55,209 bases of DNA from Nonomuraea lactucae (lineage in GTDB: Bacteria; Actinomycetota; Actinomycetes; Streptosporangiales; Streptosporangiaceae): the NCBI RefSeq assembly GCF_003313395.1, contig NZ_QNFZ01000035.1, positions 1 through 55,209 on the forward strand, given 5' to 3'. This document shows positions 18,601 through 27,230 of this stretch, in pieces. Numbering within the stretch: the first letter of the stretch is position 1; every line of letters begins with the position of its first letter. The notes under the pieces were generated by a model that made no database searches, was not told the origin of the DNA, and saw nothing but the letters and a program-made list of their open reading frames with translations. A program made the position numbers and the translations under genes.

Positions 18601-21600
18601 GGTGCGGTCTGCCGCGTTGGGGTGGGTGGCAGTCGCGGGTTCGGTGACGGTTTCGGGCAGGCCGAGACTGTTGTAGGTGGTCCAGGTGGCATTGCCACGC
18701 CCGTCGGTCAGCCTGGTGCGGGCACCGGTGGCGTCATAGCCGAAGCTGGTGGTGATCGACTCACCAGTCTTCACCGGCTCGATGAGCGAGGTGAGCCTGC
18801 TGAGCGCGTCGAAGGTCTGCCGGGTGACGTGGCCCTCGGGCGAGGTACTGCTGGTCTGGTTGCCGGCCAAGTCATAGCCGACGCTGGTGGTGCGCAGCAC
18901 GGTGCCGGAGGCGTTCAGGTCCTTGACGGCGATCTTGCGACCGGCCAGGTCGTATTCGGCCGTGGTGGCGTTGCCCAGCGGATCGGTGGTCTTGGTGACT
19001 CGGCCAGCCGGATCGTAGGTCATCTTCGTGGTGCTGGTGGCCGGGTCGGTCTGTTCGGTCACCTCACCGGCAGCGTTGACCGTGTAGCTGGTGGTGCGGT
19101 TGCCCGGGGCGACCGCCTTGGTCAGAAGGTCGGCGTCGTTGTAGGTGAATGTCGTGGTGTAAGCGGCTGCAGCCGGTTTGCGCTCTACCTGCGTTTCGGT
19201 GATCTTACGGCCGAGGTCGTCGTAGGTGGCCTCCACCCGTGCGCCGGTCGGGTTGACCCCTGCCAGTTGCTCGCCGGCCAGGTCATATTCGGCCACCCAC
19301 TGTCCCGGGGACTGGCCCTCGGGTGCGGGGTCGGTGGTGCGGACCTGGCGGCCGAGCTGGTCGTACTCGAACGTGGTGATGTAGCCGCGCGGATTCGTGG
19401 TGCGGACCAGCTGACCCGCCGGATCGTAGACATGCCTGGTGGTCGGGGTGACAGCGGTGCCACTGGGCGGTGTGTAGGCAGGGGCGCTCTTGGTGGTCAA
19501 CCTGCCGGCCTTGTCGAACACCGAGGTGACGGTGCGGCCCTCCGCGTCAGTCTGGTGCGTTTGGGCGCCGAAGGTGTCATAACCGTGGCGGGTCGATGGG
19601 CGGGCTGTGCCAGAGGTGCCGGCCTTGTCGACCTGCACCTGTGGGCCCATCACCTCGACCAAGCGGCCGAGGACGTCGTAGCGCATGGCGGAGGTGAAGT
19701 CCGCCGCGCTGGCGCCGCTGGCGTGGCCGCGCGGGTCAGTGGCTGCGGTGACCAAGCCGCGATCATCGTAGGTGGACGTTGACACCAGATCCTGAGCACC
19801 ATTGTCCACGGAGGTTGTGGTGAGCTGGTTGACCTTGTTGTAGGCAAACTCGGTCACCTCGGTCCGCGAGGTTCCAGCGCCTGTCAGCGTCCTCTTCAGC
19901 ACGTTGTCATTGGCGTCGTAAACGAACGAGGTCGCCCGCTCCAGCGCGGTAGGGTCGAAGATCATGGCGGTCAGGCGGTTCGCGGCGTCGTAGTCAAACA
20001 CGGTGGTCGCGGTGCCGCCACCGATGGTCTGCGTGATGAGGTTGCCCGCAGGGTCGTACTCGTGGCTTTCCAGCACCAGGTCGCGAGGAGTGGTCGAAGC
20101 GTTCAGCTTGGCGTCGTCGGCGATCTTCTGCGACGGCCGATTGTCATCCCAGTAGGTGTAGGTGGTCTTGCGGCCCATCGCGTCGGTCTGGGCGGCCAGC
20201 CGCCCCGCCGGGTCGTAGGCGAATGACTCCAGCACTAGATCGGCGGCAGGCTGGGGGTTGACCGGGCTTCCGGTCCACCCCTTCAGCGTGCCTGATATCA
20301 GCTCGCCGCGCTTGCTGTAGCCGCTGTCGATGATCGTGCCGCGGGCGTCGGTGACCCGCACAGTCTGACCGAGACTGTTCCACGCCTGCCGGACCACACC
20401 ACCCTCGGGGTCGATGATCGTCTCCAGCCTGCCGAAAGGATCGTGGGTATAGACGGTGGTGCGCTCGGCGTCGCCGCCGGTCAGGTCGGCGATCTTCTCG
20501 CTCAGCTTGTTGCCGTCAGCGTCATAGACGTATGTGGTGCGCTTGGTGTGCGTGACGTCAGTGATCTCGTTCTTCACACTCGGCTCGGTCTGCGTCACCG
20601 GGCGGCTCAAGCCGTCGTAGGTGAAGGTGGTCGTCACTCCTTGCGGGTGGGCTTGCGAGACCTGAGTGGAGCTGATCAGGCGGCCGATCGGGTCATAGCC
20701 CAGCTTGGCTTTCAGACCTTCAGGATTGGTCTGCTCGGCCAAGTCACCGGCTGCGGTGTAGCGGTAGGTCCAGGTGTTGCCACGGGCGTCGATCTTGGTG
20801 GCGAATAGGCCCGCCGGGGCGGTGCCGCCGCCGACCGCCGGCTCGCTGCCGTTGGTGTAGGCGATGGTGACGGAGCGGCCGGTAGGAAAGTCAGATGTGG
20901 CCGGGGTGGTCTCCTTCGTCTGCTCGCCGTAGGCGTTGTACTCCACCTTCGTGGCGTAGGTGTTGTCGCTCTCGCCGGCCGAGCGGCCGTCGCGGTGGAC
21001 GAGGATACGGTCGTTGCGCGGATCGAACGCATCATTGGCGTTGAGGTAGTAGCTCCAAAACGCCACCGCGCACTCGCCCTGAGCGCGGCAGTACCAGCGG
21101 GCAATCACGTTGCCCCGCGCATCGTAGTACAAGCGCGTGTCGATGCCGTTGCGATCGGTGATCGTCTGCAGGTAGCCCGCCTGGTCGTAGTTGTACCAGG
21201 TAGTGTGCCCGAGCTGGTCGACCTCGCCGACCGGGCGGTAGCCGCGCCAGGCGTCGTAGTAGAACTTCAGGCTCTCATTGGCCGGGTCGGTCACCACCAC
21301 CGTGGACTCCCCCGACTGCACCTCCACCGCCAGCGGGCCGATCTTCCAGGTGCCGCCATGACGGTCGGTGTGCGCGGTCAGCCGGTCGCTGACCGGATCG
21401 TAGGTGTTGGCCGCCCACACCCGGCCTGAGGGCAGTGTCACCTGGGTCAGCTTGTGCACCTGCTGGGCGCGCGCCGCGTAGTGGTCGGCGATCTCCACCT
21501 CGGTCAGCGGCTGGCCGTACAAGGCGACCTCGTCGATCGTCCCCTGCAGCGGGAAGGCCTGCTGGGTGGCCGGCACCGCGGGGGAGAGGGCCGGGTCGGT

Positions 21601-23610
21601 GACGCCGTTGCCGACGCTGGCCAGTTGCCGCCAGCCGGTCACCGTTCCGGTCAGGGTGCCGACCTTCTGCCCGTCCAGATACAGCGCTTGGCTGGCGCCG
21701 GAGGCGGTGAGCACCACGTGATGCCAGGCGCCGTCGTTGACCGCCCCGGACGTGGTGATCGGGTTGGTCACGGTGCCGAGCGAGCCGCGCAGCCGGCCGT
21801 CGGTGCCGACATACAGCATCGGCCCGTGCGCCGCCCCGTTGGTCTGCTGGCTACCGGCCGCGGCCAGCACACCCGAGGCGCTGGTCTTGAACCACATCTC
21901 CAGCGACACCTGATCACCCAGATGGGAGACGATGTTGCTGGGCAGCTTCAGCACCGACCCCGTCGTGAAGCTCGCGGCGGTGTCCGGGGTGGCGGCCAGC
22001 GCGCCCGGCTGGCCCAGCGTCACCGACTGGTAGGTGGCGTGCCGCTCGGCCTGGCTCTGGTCGGCCGCCACCGTGCCGGAGGCCTCGCCCAGCCGCCAAT
22101 AGGCGAACGGGTCGCCATCCAGCACCCGGCTGCGGTACTGCGAACCGCTCCCGTAGGCGTAGCTGGTGCAGTTCGGCGCCGCGGTCGGCGTGCACACCCG
22201 CACCAGCCGATCATCTTCGTAGGTATACGTCCAACTCAGCGGCGCACTATCGACCGCGTCGGTGGACACCTGCACCACCCGGCTGCCTGACCAGGTGAAG
22301 TGTAGGGCGCGGCCGCCGGTGGCGGTCACCGTGGCCAGCTTGCCGTCGCCGCCATAGGACAGATCCTGCGCACGGCTGCGGCTGTCGATCACCTTGCGCA
22401 GCCGGCCCTGATCGTCGAAGACGTACTTGGTGGCCGACTTGTCCATGAAATGCCACCAGGTCGCCGCACCACCGGCCGGACACGATATCCCGGGCGGCGT
22501 GTAGCAGGACGGCGGCACCAGCGCCAAGCTGGCTTGCATCCCCGGCGGCGGCTGGAACACCCCGCCCGCATCCGGCGCGGCGAACCGGACCAGCCGCCCG
22601 TCCGGGCCGGTCACCAGCGCCGAAACCCGCCCGCCGCGCTCCTCCCGCACGATCTTCATATCCCAGGAGGAGGACCAGCCGGCGCCGAACATGCCATCCC
22701 GGCGCGGGTCCATGCTGTTGTAGGTGCGCCGCACCGTCAGCGGCGTCCCTGCCGCCGGCACCGACACATCCGTCACCGAGGTCGTGTAGTTGCCCGTTCG
22801 CGGGTCGAACTCCCGCCCCTGCGGCCCCTGATCGGCCAGCCGGGAGCCCACCGCCGGCTGCCGCACCCCGGTAGTGAACGTGAGCGTCGACGAGGTCGAC
22901 GTCACCCACGTCACCGAATCGCGCACCGTGACCGTCCACCAGTACTGCTTGCCCCAGGCCAGCTTCCCTGCCGGGATCTTCCACGCATTGCCGTTGCTCG
23001 GCAGGTATCCAGAACTCGTGCACCCGGAACCCGACATCGTCTCAACGTCACACAGCTCGAACTCATAGGAGATCGCAGAATCGCTATCCGCCCACGCCCG
23101 CAGCATCGGCCGCAACGAATCCACCAACGACCCCGACAACGGATACATATCCACCAACGGCGGCGCCGCCACCAGCGCATCCGCGGCCTCCGCCCGCGCC
23201 ACCCCGGACGGCAAACCGTCCAGATCCGCGCTGATCTCCTGCTGCAACTCCGCCCCGCGACGCCGCTCAGCCGGCACCGCAGCCTTCGGCGGCTGCGGAT
23301 CCGCTTTCCACCCTCCGCCGGGCTCCAGATCCACGCCCGTCGTGGTCGCGTCGCGCCCCACTAACGACGGCAATCCTGCCGCATTGCCCGACATCTGAAC
23401 AGGCGCAGCACCCACACCAACAGAACCGCTGTCAGTAGCACTCGCCGTCGCCGCAGCCGGGCTGGGCTGCGTAACCAGCAAGCCGGACAACAGAATGCCG
23501 ACAACACCGACCATGGACCAGCGCGATCGAGTCCACGACGACAACAGGCACATGCGCCAACACGCTCCGAAACCACGCAGGGCACCCGCAGGCACCGGAC
23601 GAAGCTCCAC
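15649..23610 (-). CDS. Secreted Rhs/YD-repeat polymorphic toxin with Hint domain
   Basis: The 2653-residue protein has a basic N-terminus and hydrophobic helix (VGVVGILLSGLLV near residue 35) followed by a PAAA-type cleavage region, so it is exported. In order: a DUF6531-like segment near 285, a LamG/concanavalin domain at about 560-740 (VSLEMWFKTS, then AWHHVVLT), some 1200 residues of YD repeats (GRLxxxTDPxGxxTxxxYD pattern), the Rhs core near 2085 (MHARWYQPGTGAFASRD), a Hint self-cleavage domain at about 2412-2560 (NSFVAGTVVLMADGS to TPVLVHN) and a 90-residue toxin tip. The tip (FGKNLEANGW, YFLRGKANSH, KADIKIRLGE) is probably a nuclease-type toxin but has no assigned activity. The GTG at 23610 has no clear ribosome site; an ATG 19 codons inside follows GGAG and may be the true start. 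Confidence 0.92.
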   Translation of the reverse strand: MELRPVPAGALRGFGACWRMCLLSSWTRSRWSMVGVVGILLSGLLVTQPSPAAATASATDSGSVGVGAAPVQMSGNAAGLPSLVGRDATTTGVDLEPGGGWKADPQPPKAAVPAERRRGAELQQEISADLDGLPSGVARAEAADALVAAPPLVDMYPLSGSLVDSLRPMLRAWADSDSAISYEFELCDVETMSGSGCTSSGYLPSNGNAWKIPAGKLAWGKQYWWTVTVRDSVTWVTSTSSTLTFTTGVRQPAVGSRLADQGPQGREFDPRTGNYTTSVTDVSVPAAGTPLTVRRTYNSMDPRRDGMFGAGWSSSWDMKIVREERGGRVSALVTGPDGRLVRFAAPDAGGVFQPPPGMQASLALVPPSCYTPPGISCPAGGAATWWHFMDKSATKYVFDDQGRLRKVIDSRSRAQDLSYGGDGKLATVTATGGRALHFTWSGSRVVQVSTDAVDSAPLSWTYTYEDDRLVRVCTPTAAPNCTSYAYGSGSQYRSRVLDGDPFAYWRLGEASGTVAADQSQAERHATYQSVTLGQPGALAATPDTAASFTTGSVLKLPSNIVSHLGDQVSLEMWFKTSASGVLAAAGSQQTNGAAHGPMLYVGTDGRLRGSLGTVTNPITTSGAVNDGAWHHVVLTASGASQALYLDGQKVGTLTGTVTGWRQLASVGNGVTDPALSPAVPATQQAFPLQGTIDEVALYGQPLTEVEIADHYAARAQQVHKLTQVTLPSGRVWAANTYDPVSDRLTAHTDRHGGTWKIGPLAVEVQSGESTVVVTDPANESLKFYYDAWRGYRPVGEVDQLGHTTWYNYDQAGYLQTITDRNGIDTRLYYDARGNVIARWYCRAQGECAVAFWSYYLNANDAFDPRNDRILVHRDGRSAGESDNTYATKVEYNAYGEQTKETTPATSDFPTGRSVTIAYTNGSEPAVGGGTAPAGLFATKIDARGNTWTYRYTAAGDLAEQTNPEGLKAKLGYDPIGRLISSTQVSQAHPQGVTTTFTYDGLSRPVTQTEPSVKNEITDVTHTKRTTYVYDADGNKLSEKIADLTGGDAERTTVYTHDPFGRLETIIDPEGGVVRQAWNSLGQTVRVTDARGTIIDSGYSKRGELISGTLKGWTGSPVNPQPAADLVLESFAYDPAGRLAAQTDAMGRKTTYTYWDDNRPSQKIADDAKLNASTTPRDLVLESHEYDPAGNLITQTIGGGTATTVFDYDAANRLTAMIFDPTALERATSFVYDANDNVLKRTLTGAGTSRTEVTEFAYNKVNQLTTTSVDNGAQDLVSTSTYDDRGLVTAATDPRGHASGASAADFTSAMRYDVLGRLVEVMGPQVQVDKAGTSGTARPSTRHGYDTFGAQTHQTDAEGRTVTSVFDKAGRLTTKSAPAYTPPSGTAVTPTTRHVYDPAGQLVRTTNPRGYITTFEYDQLGRQVRTTDPAPEGQSPGQWVAEYDLAGEQLAGVNPTGARVEATYDDLGRKITETQVERKPAAAAYTTTFTYNDADLLTKAVAPGNRTTSYTVNAAGEVTEQTDPATSTTKMTYDPAGRVTKTTDPLGNATTAEYDLAGRKIAVKDLNASGTVLRTTSVGYDLAGNQTSSTSPEGHVTRQTFDALSRLTSLIEPVKTGESITTSFGYDATGARTRLTDGRGNATWTTYNSLGLPETVTEPATATHPNAADRTFTTVYDAAGNPIAENQPGGVRIDRTFDHLGHMTKETGGGGNAASAERTFGYDLAGRRTAIGDLTVDYNDRALPLTVKRGTTQQTAYTYDALGNPTQRIDAAGTATFTWDNVGRLETATDPVTTRKITYGYDRASRLTSMNAAVGTTGSDSQAFTYDALDRLGTHTLKNSTGAQLAKITYGWDKDDNLTTKTTAGIAGAGTNTYTYDHVGRLTSWKAPNGTTTAYEWDAAGNRTKAGTKTYTYDERNRLTSGDGIDYTYTARGTLATETKNGATTQLTFDAFDRLIADSDSLYSYDSLDRVTSRIKGASKQLFAYSGLGNDLAAITDTSGAVQARYGRDPSGALLGQKEDTNPALATMSDLHGDLVATFSSTALATTTAYDPFGTITAQTGVKTNLGYQGEYTDPDTGKVNMHARWYQPGTGAFASRDTATLAPTPSVQANRYTYANASPMTGMDPTGHYTTQLDNPGNYSPGYDPETVADAYAQHGIYLATGGGSGLCSGTPCSIGNIGGGMTACDPWGCYGAEWGFTVMSDKDIKRTGVLPNGRPVPKGFWKASKWARELFMYTPVFGWSDKQVADHWKRIQMIDAMSAPGSAGSRSRDPITDDPNFKAWRSCTKTYGSSLCKAWRDLATTAKMIEEFSANCANGRGFTDKFHGCAIQARYIGIDDKEWTKITREKYNNWLVKALNSDVMDFFFGDAARCIMGDLGSCAWMATGGAGKVVKAAAKIIGKLGNALKAVENACKKNSFVAGTVVLMADGSHKPIEDVRVGDTILATDPTAGESAGKLVTGLIVGAGPKDLLEISVSSQGAGESSAASVTTTANHPFWVPLLREWVDAAALRPGLSLQTSAGTWVQITAVARWTATQRVHSLTVADLHTYYVLAGKTPVLVHNSNGCPIVSQYGDTTGRGARMLNKSTDVGPREFGKNLEANGWTRTDKGPNIMYEKDGARYFLRGKANSHEGWTADFYKAGSKKADIKIRLGED

Positions 23611-23698
23611 CCACCCAGCGCAGAAACAAGGTCACTAGCTCGTGCGGCCCGGAGCACGTTGCCAAACGGACGCAGCGTAACTTCCACCCACAGGCACT

Positions 23699-23715
23699 AC
23701 AAGATCCAATCTTGT
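23699..23715. promoter_or_regulatory. Palindrome upstream of the Rhs toxin gene
   Basis: ACAAGAT-N3-ATCTTGT is a perfect 7-bp inverted repeat about 90 bp upstream of the toxin start, in a locally AT-rich patch. It is a candidate regulator-binding site; no regulator gene is adjacent. Confidence 0.4.
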
Positions 23716-23922
23716 CACATAAGGTGCACATAAAGTGATCAACTGCATCGTCCCCATCGGCTGCGCACGCAGTCGGCTGGACGGTCGCTCTGGCGCTCCT
23801 GCTCACCAGCCACTGGAGTTATGGGGTCCGCGGGCTCCGCTGCCTGCTGGCTCGCCAGAGGATCTTGCAGGCAGCGCCTTGCATGGAGGTGTCCCCCAGC
23901 GGCCAACGCCGTGGATGTAACG

Positions 23923-24599
23923 GGACGTGATCTTGTGGGCGATCGACCTCAAGCGCGGCATGGAGCACAGCCCTGGGCATCATGCATCGATCGCCTGGCC
24001 ACCACCCCGCAGGAGGCAGAGGGCCTGCTGGCCGACGCCGTGGTCATCCTCGACGGACGCGCCGACGACCTCACCAAGCGCGGCGAACGCGTGCGGGAAC
24101 CATCGCCGGACAGACCTGCCCTGGTAATCGTCATCGACGAGTACGCAGAACTGGCCAGCGAGGCCCCACAGGCCATCGCCGACTCGATCGCCCGACGTAG
24201 CCGCGCCCCAGCGGTCAACCTGCTCGCCGCCACCCAACGCCCCTCCAAGGACGCCATGGGCAAGAGCGCGGTCCGCTCCCAGATGGATGTCCGACTGTGT
24301 TTCCGCGTCCGCGAACCCCGCGACGGGGACCTCATCCTGGGACAAGGCATGGTCAAGGCCGGATGGCACCCACACAAGCTGGACGCCCCCGGCAAGTTCC
24401 TGATCAGCTCCCCGGAACACGACATCCCCCGCCGCGCCCGCACCTACCTTCTCGACGGCGAGGGCGTACAGGCCACCGCCGAACGGCACGCCGAACACCG
24501 CCCACCCCTCGACGCGGTGTCCCTGGCCGCGCTCAGACCGGTGATCACCAAGGGTGCCCAGACCATGAACACCATCTTCGGCGACATCCGACACGGGTA
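23923..24599 (+). pseudogene. FtsK/TraB-type transfer ATPase fragment fused to an integrase tail
   Basis: The frame begins inside an FtsK/SpoIIIE motor domain (VILWAIDLKRGMEHS) and loses one base near 23968. It continues with Walker B VIVIDEYAELA, then LLAATQRPSKDAMGKSAVRS and ILGQGMVKAGWH, the C-terminal half of the DNA translocase used for conjugal transfer by AICEs. Walker A and the membrane part are missing. At about 24531 the sequence switches in frame to the last 23 codons of a tyrosine integrase (LRPVITKGAQTMNTIFGD), almost identical to those ending at 40129. This is a deletion junction inside an old element that removed everything between transfer and integrase genes. Confidence 0.82.
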
Positions 24600-24712
24600 G
24601 AGAGTCCGACTGAGATGGCTCCCCGATTGGCTCCCATCGACTTCCAGACAGAGGAAAAGGGCCCCGGATCAGCTCCGGAACCCCTTGTCACCTGCATCTT
24701 CCTGGTGGGGTG
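24531..24712 (+). repeat. Second copy of the integrase 3' end and att-proximal sequence
   Basis: This stretch is close to identical to 40062-40236: the last integrase codons, the stop, about 50 bp of trailer and a hairpin (AAGGGGCCCCGGA-type stem near 24660-24690). Identity stops within the first bases of the att core (GGTGG), where the 40-kb copy runs on into the tRNA-like sequence and this one into unrelated DNA. It marks the lost right end of an earlier element. Confidence 0.8.
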
Positions 24713-24713
24713 T

Positions 24714-25190
24714 TCACGAGTGTGGTTGAGCAGCGACGATGACGCCCTGGCGAAGATCGCTTCCCAAGGTGCGCGTGATCGTTTCCCAGCCGAGCGTTCA
24801 GGGGTTCAGCGTGCTGCGTCATGCATCACTCCTTTGCTCGTCGGGAGTGGATCTTCGAAAGACTCGCAGAGACGGCATAGGACTCGTTGATCGTCGGTGC
24901 CGTGCCGAAGCTCTGAAGGGATCTTGCAGTCTTTGGGGTCAGCGCTCCCATTGCCGCATACAGCGTGGAGTTGTGGCTATGCGTTGAGTGATGACGGTGG
25001 TCCGGGACTGCCGCGAGGGAGCGATGGTGACGTGGCTGCTGACGAAGCTGGACCCGGCCGAGGAGTCCGCGCGGCAGCAATGCGCTGAACTGTCCAGGCA
25101 GATGGAGGACTACAGGAGCGGTTGGCCGTGGCGCAGCAGCGCCTGGAACGACTGTCCATCGCGCGCGAGCCGGCCATCGACCATGCCTGC
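24714..25190 (+). repeat. Degenerate copy of the DUF6461/coiled-coil module
   Basis: Bases here align with 36171-37275 on the same strand, with about 620 bp of the DUF6461 gene deleted near 24830. Shared landmarks are GTTCACGAGTGTGG at the start, the GATGACGCCCTGGCGAAGATC block, CTTGCAGTCTTTGGGGTCAGCG and the start of the coiled-coil gene (CTGCTGACGAAGCTGGACC). No intact gene remains. I see nothing recognisable between 25190 and 25293. Confidence 0.78.
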
Positions 25191-25293
25191 CCACCTTTAT
25201 CCGGAAGGCCCAACGACGGGGATTCGGGCTACCTGTGCAGCCTCAGGAAGACGGGAGCGGACCAGGCAGCCGTTCATCCGGACCGGCTACTCC

Positions 25294-25851
25294 TCACCCA
25301 GAGTCGGCCAGGTCGTCACCAGAGGCCAGTCGCCGTGTAACCGCCGTCGTGGTAGACGAGCGGTCGGCGCCGGGGGGTGTCGCCGTACTGGCGCGCACCG
25401 GCTCGGCCAGCACGATGCTGTGGTCCCCAGCCGCCGTCCGTTCGACTACGCGGCATGTCAGCCGAGCGAGTACGCCTTTGATGGATGGTATTCCGTCTTC
25501 GTCGGGACTCCAGGTCGAGTCGGCGAATCGGTCGATCCCACTCGTGGCGAAGGTGCGGGCGATGTCCTCCTGGCCGTCGGCGAGAAGGTGTATCGAAAGG
25601 TGGCGCGCCCTGGCGACCGCCGGCCAGCTCGACGAGGACCGGTCCAGGCAGAACAGCACCAGCGGCGGGTTCAGCGACACCGAGGTGAACGAGGTCGCGG
25701 TGAAGCCGGTCGGCCGCTTCCCGGCCACCGTGACGATGACGACCGTGGATGCTTGGCGGCGCATAAGCTGCCGGAACTTGTCCGGTTCCAGCGGCCGTTC
25801 GTCCTCAGGGCTGACCTGACCGCCGCCCTTGCCGCGCTTGGTCCTCCGCAC
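25294..25851 (-). CDS. Flavin reductase-like protein (FMN split barrel)
   Basis: The 185-residue protein would reduce free FMN or FAD with NAD(P)H to supply a partner oxygenase. It has the signature RQASTVVIVTVAGKRPTGFT, then SFTSVSLNPPLVLFCLD and LLADGQEDIARTFA of the flavin reductase domain. The GTG at 25851 is preferred because AGAGGA lies upstream and it gives the usual length; the frame is open to 25926. It lies 105 bp downstream of the acyl-CoA-dehydrogenase-like oxygenase and on the same strand, forming a typical two-component monooxygenase. Confidence 0.85.
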   Translation of the reverse strand: MRRTKRGKGGGQVSPEDERPLEPDKFRQLMRRQASTVVIVTVAGKRPTGFTATSFTSVSLNPPLVLFCLDRSSSSWPAVARARHLSIHLLADGQEDIARTFATSGIDRFADSTWSPDEDGIPSIKGVLARLTCRVVERTAAGDHSIVLAEPVRASTATPPGADRSSTTTAVTRRLASGDDLADSG

Positions 25852-25956
25852 CGTGATCCTCTCGTCATGGTCGCTCGCTGGGCTCGTGGCTGTGCGTCGG
25901 TCCCGTTGCGGCGTTGGTCTGGGCACGACCGACCATGAGCCGAGAGCGCGGAGCGG

Positions 25957-27147
25957 TCAGAGATTGAGGAGCACCGGCGGTTCGGTGCCGAACATGAGAC
26001 GGCCGTAGTCCTCCGCGACGATGTAGGAGGCGTAGTGGGGATGTCTGGTGCCCACCGCCAGGTCCCGCCAGAAGCGCTGCAGCGGGTTGTCCTGGGTGAA
26101 GCCGCTCGCGCCGTGGAGGTCGAGCAGCTTTTCGACGGCGTGACGGCATTCCCGCGCGGCGGAAGCCAGCTCCATGCGCAGCCGTGCCCGTTCCTGCACC
26201 GGCAAGGAGACATCGTCCGGGCCGAGCGCGTCGAGGACGTCCGCCACGTTCAGTGCACGCCGCGTAGCCGTGTCGATGAGCTGGACCGCCTCGGTGAACC
26301 AGTACCGGCCGAGAGGGGAGTCGGCGAGGCGCTTGTACGTGGTGGCATAGGGCGCCCGTCCGCCGTCGAGCGCGGCCTGCACGACGTTTTGCGCGCCACG
26401 TGCCGCTCCCAGCATCGGGGCGAGTGTGGCCAGTACGGCCGTGAACGTCAGGTGCGGCGGTGGCGCCAACCTGGGGGCGTCATCGGTCGCGGGCGTGGGC
26501 GGGAATGTCACATGTGCGGCCGGCACGAACACGTCATCGGCGACCAGAGTGTGGCTGCTGGTTCCTGAGAGTCCGGCGGCCAGCCAGGTGCGCTCGACGG
26601 TGAGATCGGTCGTGGGCACCACGGCCGAGCAGACCCGGACCAACTGCTCGTCGCCCGGGACCGGGACCATCATCGACGCCCATGTGGCGACCTCGGAGCC
26701 GGAGGCCATCCGCCACCGCCCCGAGATACGCAGGCCCCCGGAGACCCGGCGACCTGTGCTCCCGCTCGGCAGAGCCGATGCGCAGACCACCACGTCCGGA
26801 TCGGCGAAGACCGCGCCGCGGCCCTCCTCGGATGCGAACCTGCTGACCAGCTTCTTGGCGGCGGCCGACAGCGAGGTGACCCACGCCGTAGAGGCACAGC
26901 CCTGCCCGAGCTCGGCGGTGACGCGTACCAGCGTCCGCAGATCCACATCGAGGCCACCGGCATCTTGCGGGACGGTCAGCGCGAGGAGCCCGGCCTGCCG
27001 GACCGCCGCCATGCTCTCGTCCGTCGGTCGCAGGTCGCGCTCTGTCTGAGCGGCGTTCGCCGCCAGCGTGGGGACGGCTTCACGGGCGCGCCTCAACAGC
27101 ACGTCCTCTGACTCGGCCGCGCAGCCCTCGAACAGGACGGTATTCAT
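25957..27147 (-). CDS. Flavin-dependent monooxygenase, acyl-CoA dehydrogenase fold (HsaA/DszC-like)
   Basis: From ATG 27147 the protein has 396 residues, the usual size for reduced-flavin-dependent oxygenases of group D (HsaA, HpaH, DszC relatives). Visible signatures are ALTVPQDAGGLDVDLRTLV and ELGQGCASTAWV in the N-terminal helical domain, SGGLRISGRWRMASGSEVA in the beta domain and RHAVEKLLDLHGASGFTQDN in the C-terminal helix bundle. The frame is open to another ATG at 27207, without a ribosome site. The flavin reductase just downstream should supply reduced flavin. The substrate is unknown, probably aromatic or heterocyclic. Confidence 0.85.
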   Translation of the reverse strand: MNTVLFEGCAAESEDVLLRRAREAVPTLAANAAQTERDLRPTDESMAAVRQAGLLALTVPQDAGGLDVDLRTLVRVTAELGQGCASTAWVTSLSAAAKKLVSRFASEEGRGAVFADPDVVVCASALPSGSTGRRVSGGLRISGRWRMASGSEVATWASMMVPVPGDEQLVRVCSAVVPTTDLTVERTWLAAGLSGTSSHTLVADDVFVPAAHVTFPPTPATDDAPRLAPPPHLTFTAVLATLAPMLGAARGAQNVVQAALDGGRAPYATTYKRLADSPLGRYWFTEAVQLIDTATRRALNVADVLDALGPDDVSLPVQERARLRMELASAARECRHAVEKLLDLHGASGFTQDNPLQRFWRDLAVGTRHPHYASYIVAEDYGRLMFGTEPPVLLNL

Positions 27148-27230
27148 GGAGACAGCCCCCAGGGTGTCGGGATGCGCGATGTCGATCTTCTTGTGGTCGG
27201 CCACCATGGGCGGCCGGTGAGAAGTCGTCG

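Noticed and set aside
18000-19800. Long open frames on the plus strand opposite the Rhs gene
   Set aside because: They are antisense shadows created by high-GC codon bias; the minus-strand frame has continuous YD repeats and domain matches.
17000-21400. The YD-repeat region as a CRISPR-like or tandem DNA repeat array
   Set aside because: Periodicity is at the protein level with diverged codons; there are no identical repeats with unique spacers.
15649-23610. Splitting the Rhs protein into two genes where GC changes near 17 kb
   Set aside because: The frame is continuous through the Rhs core and Hint domain to the toxin tip; the GC drop fits tip exchange within one gene.
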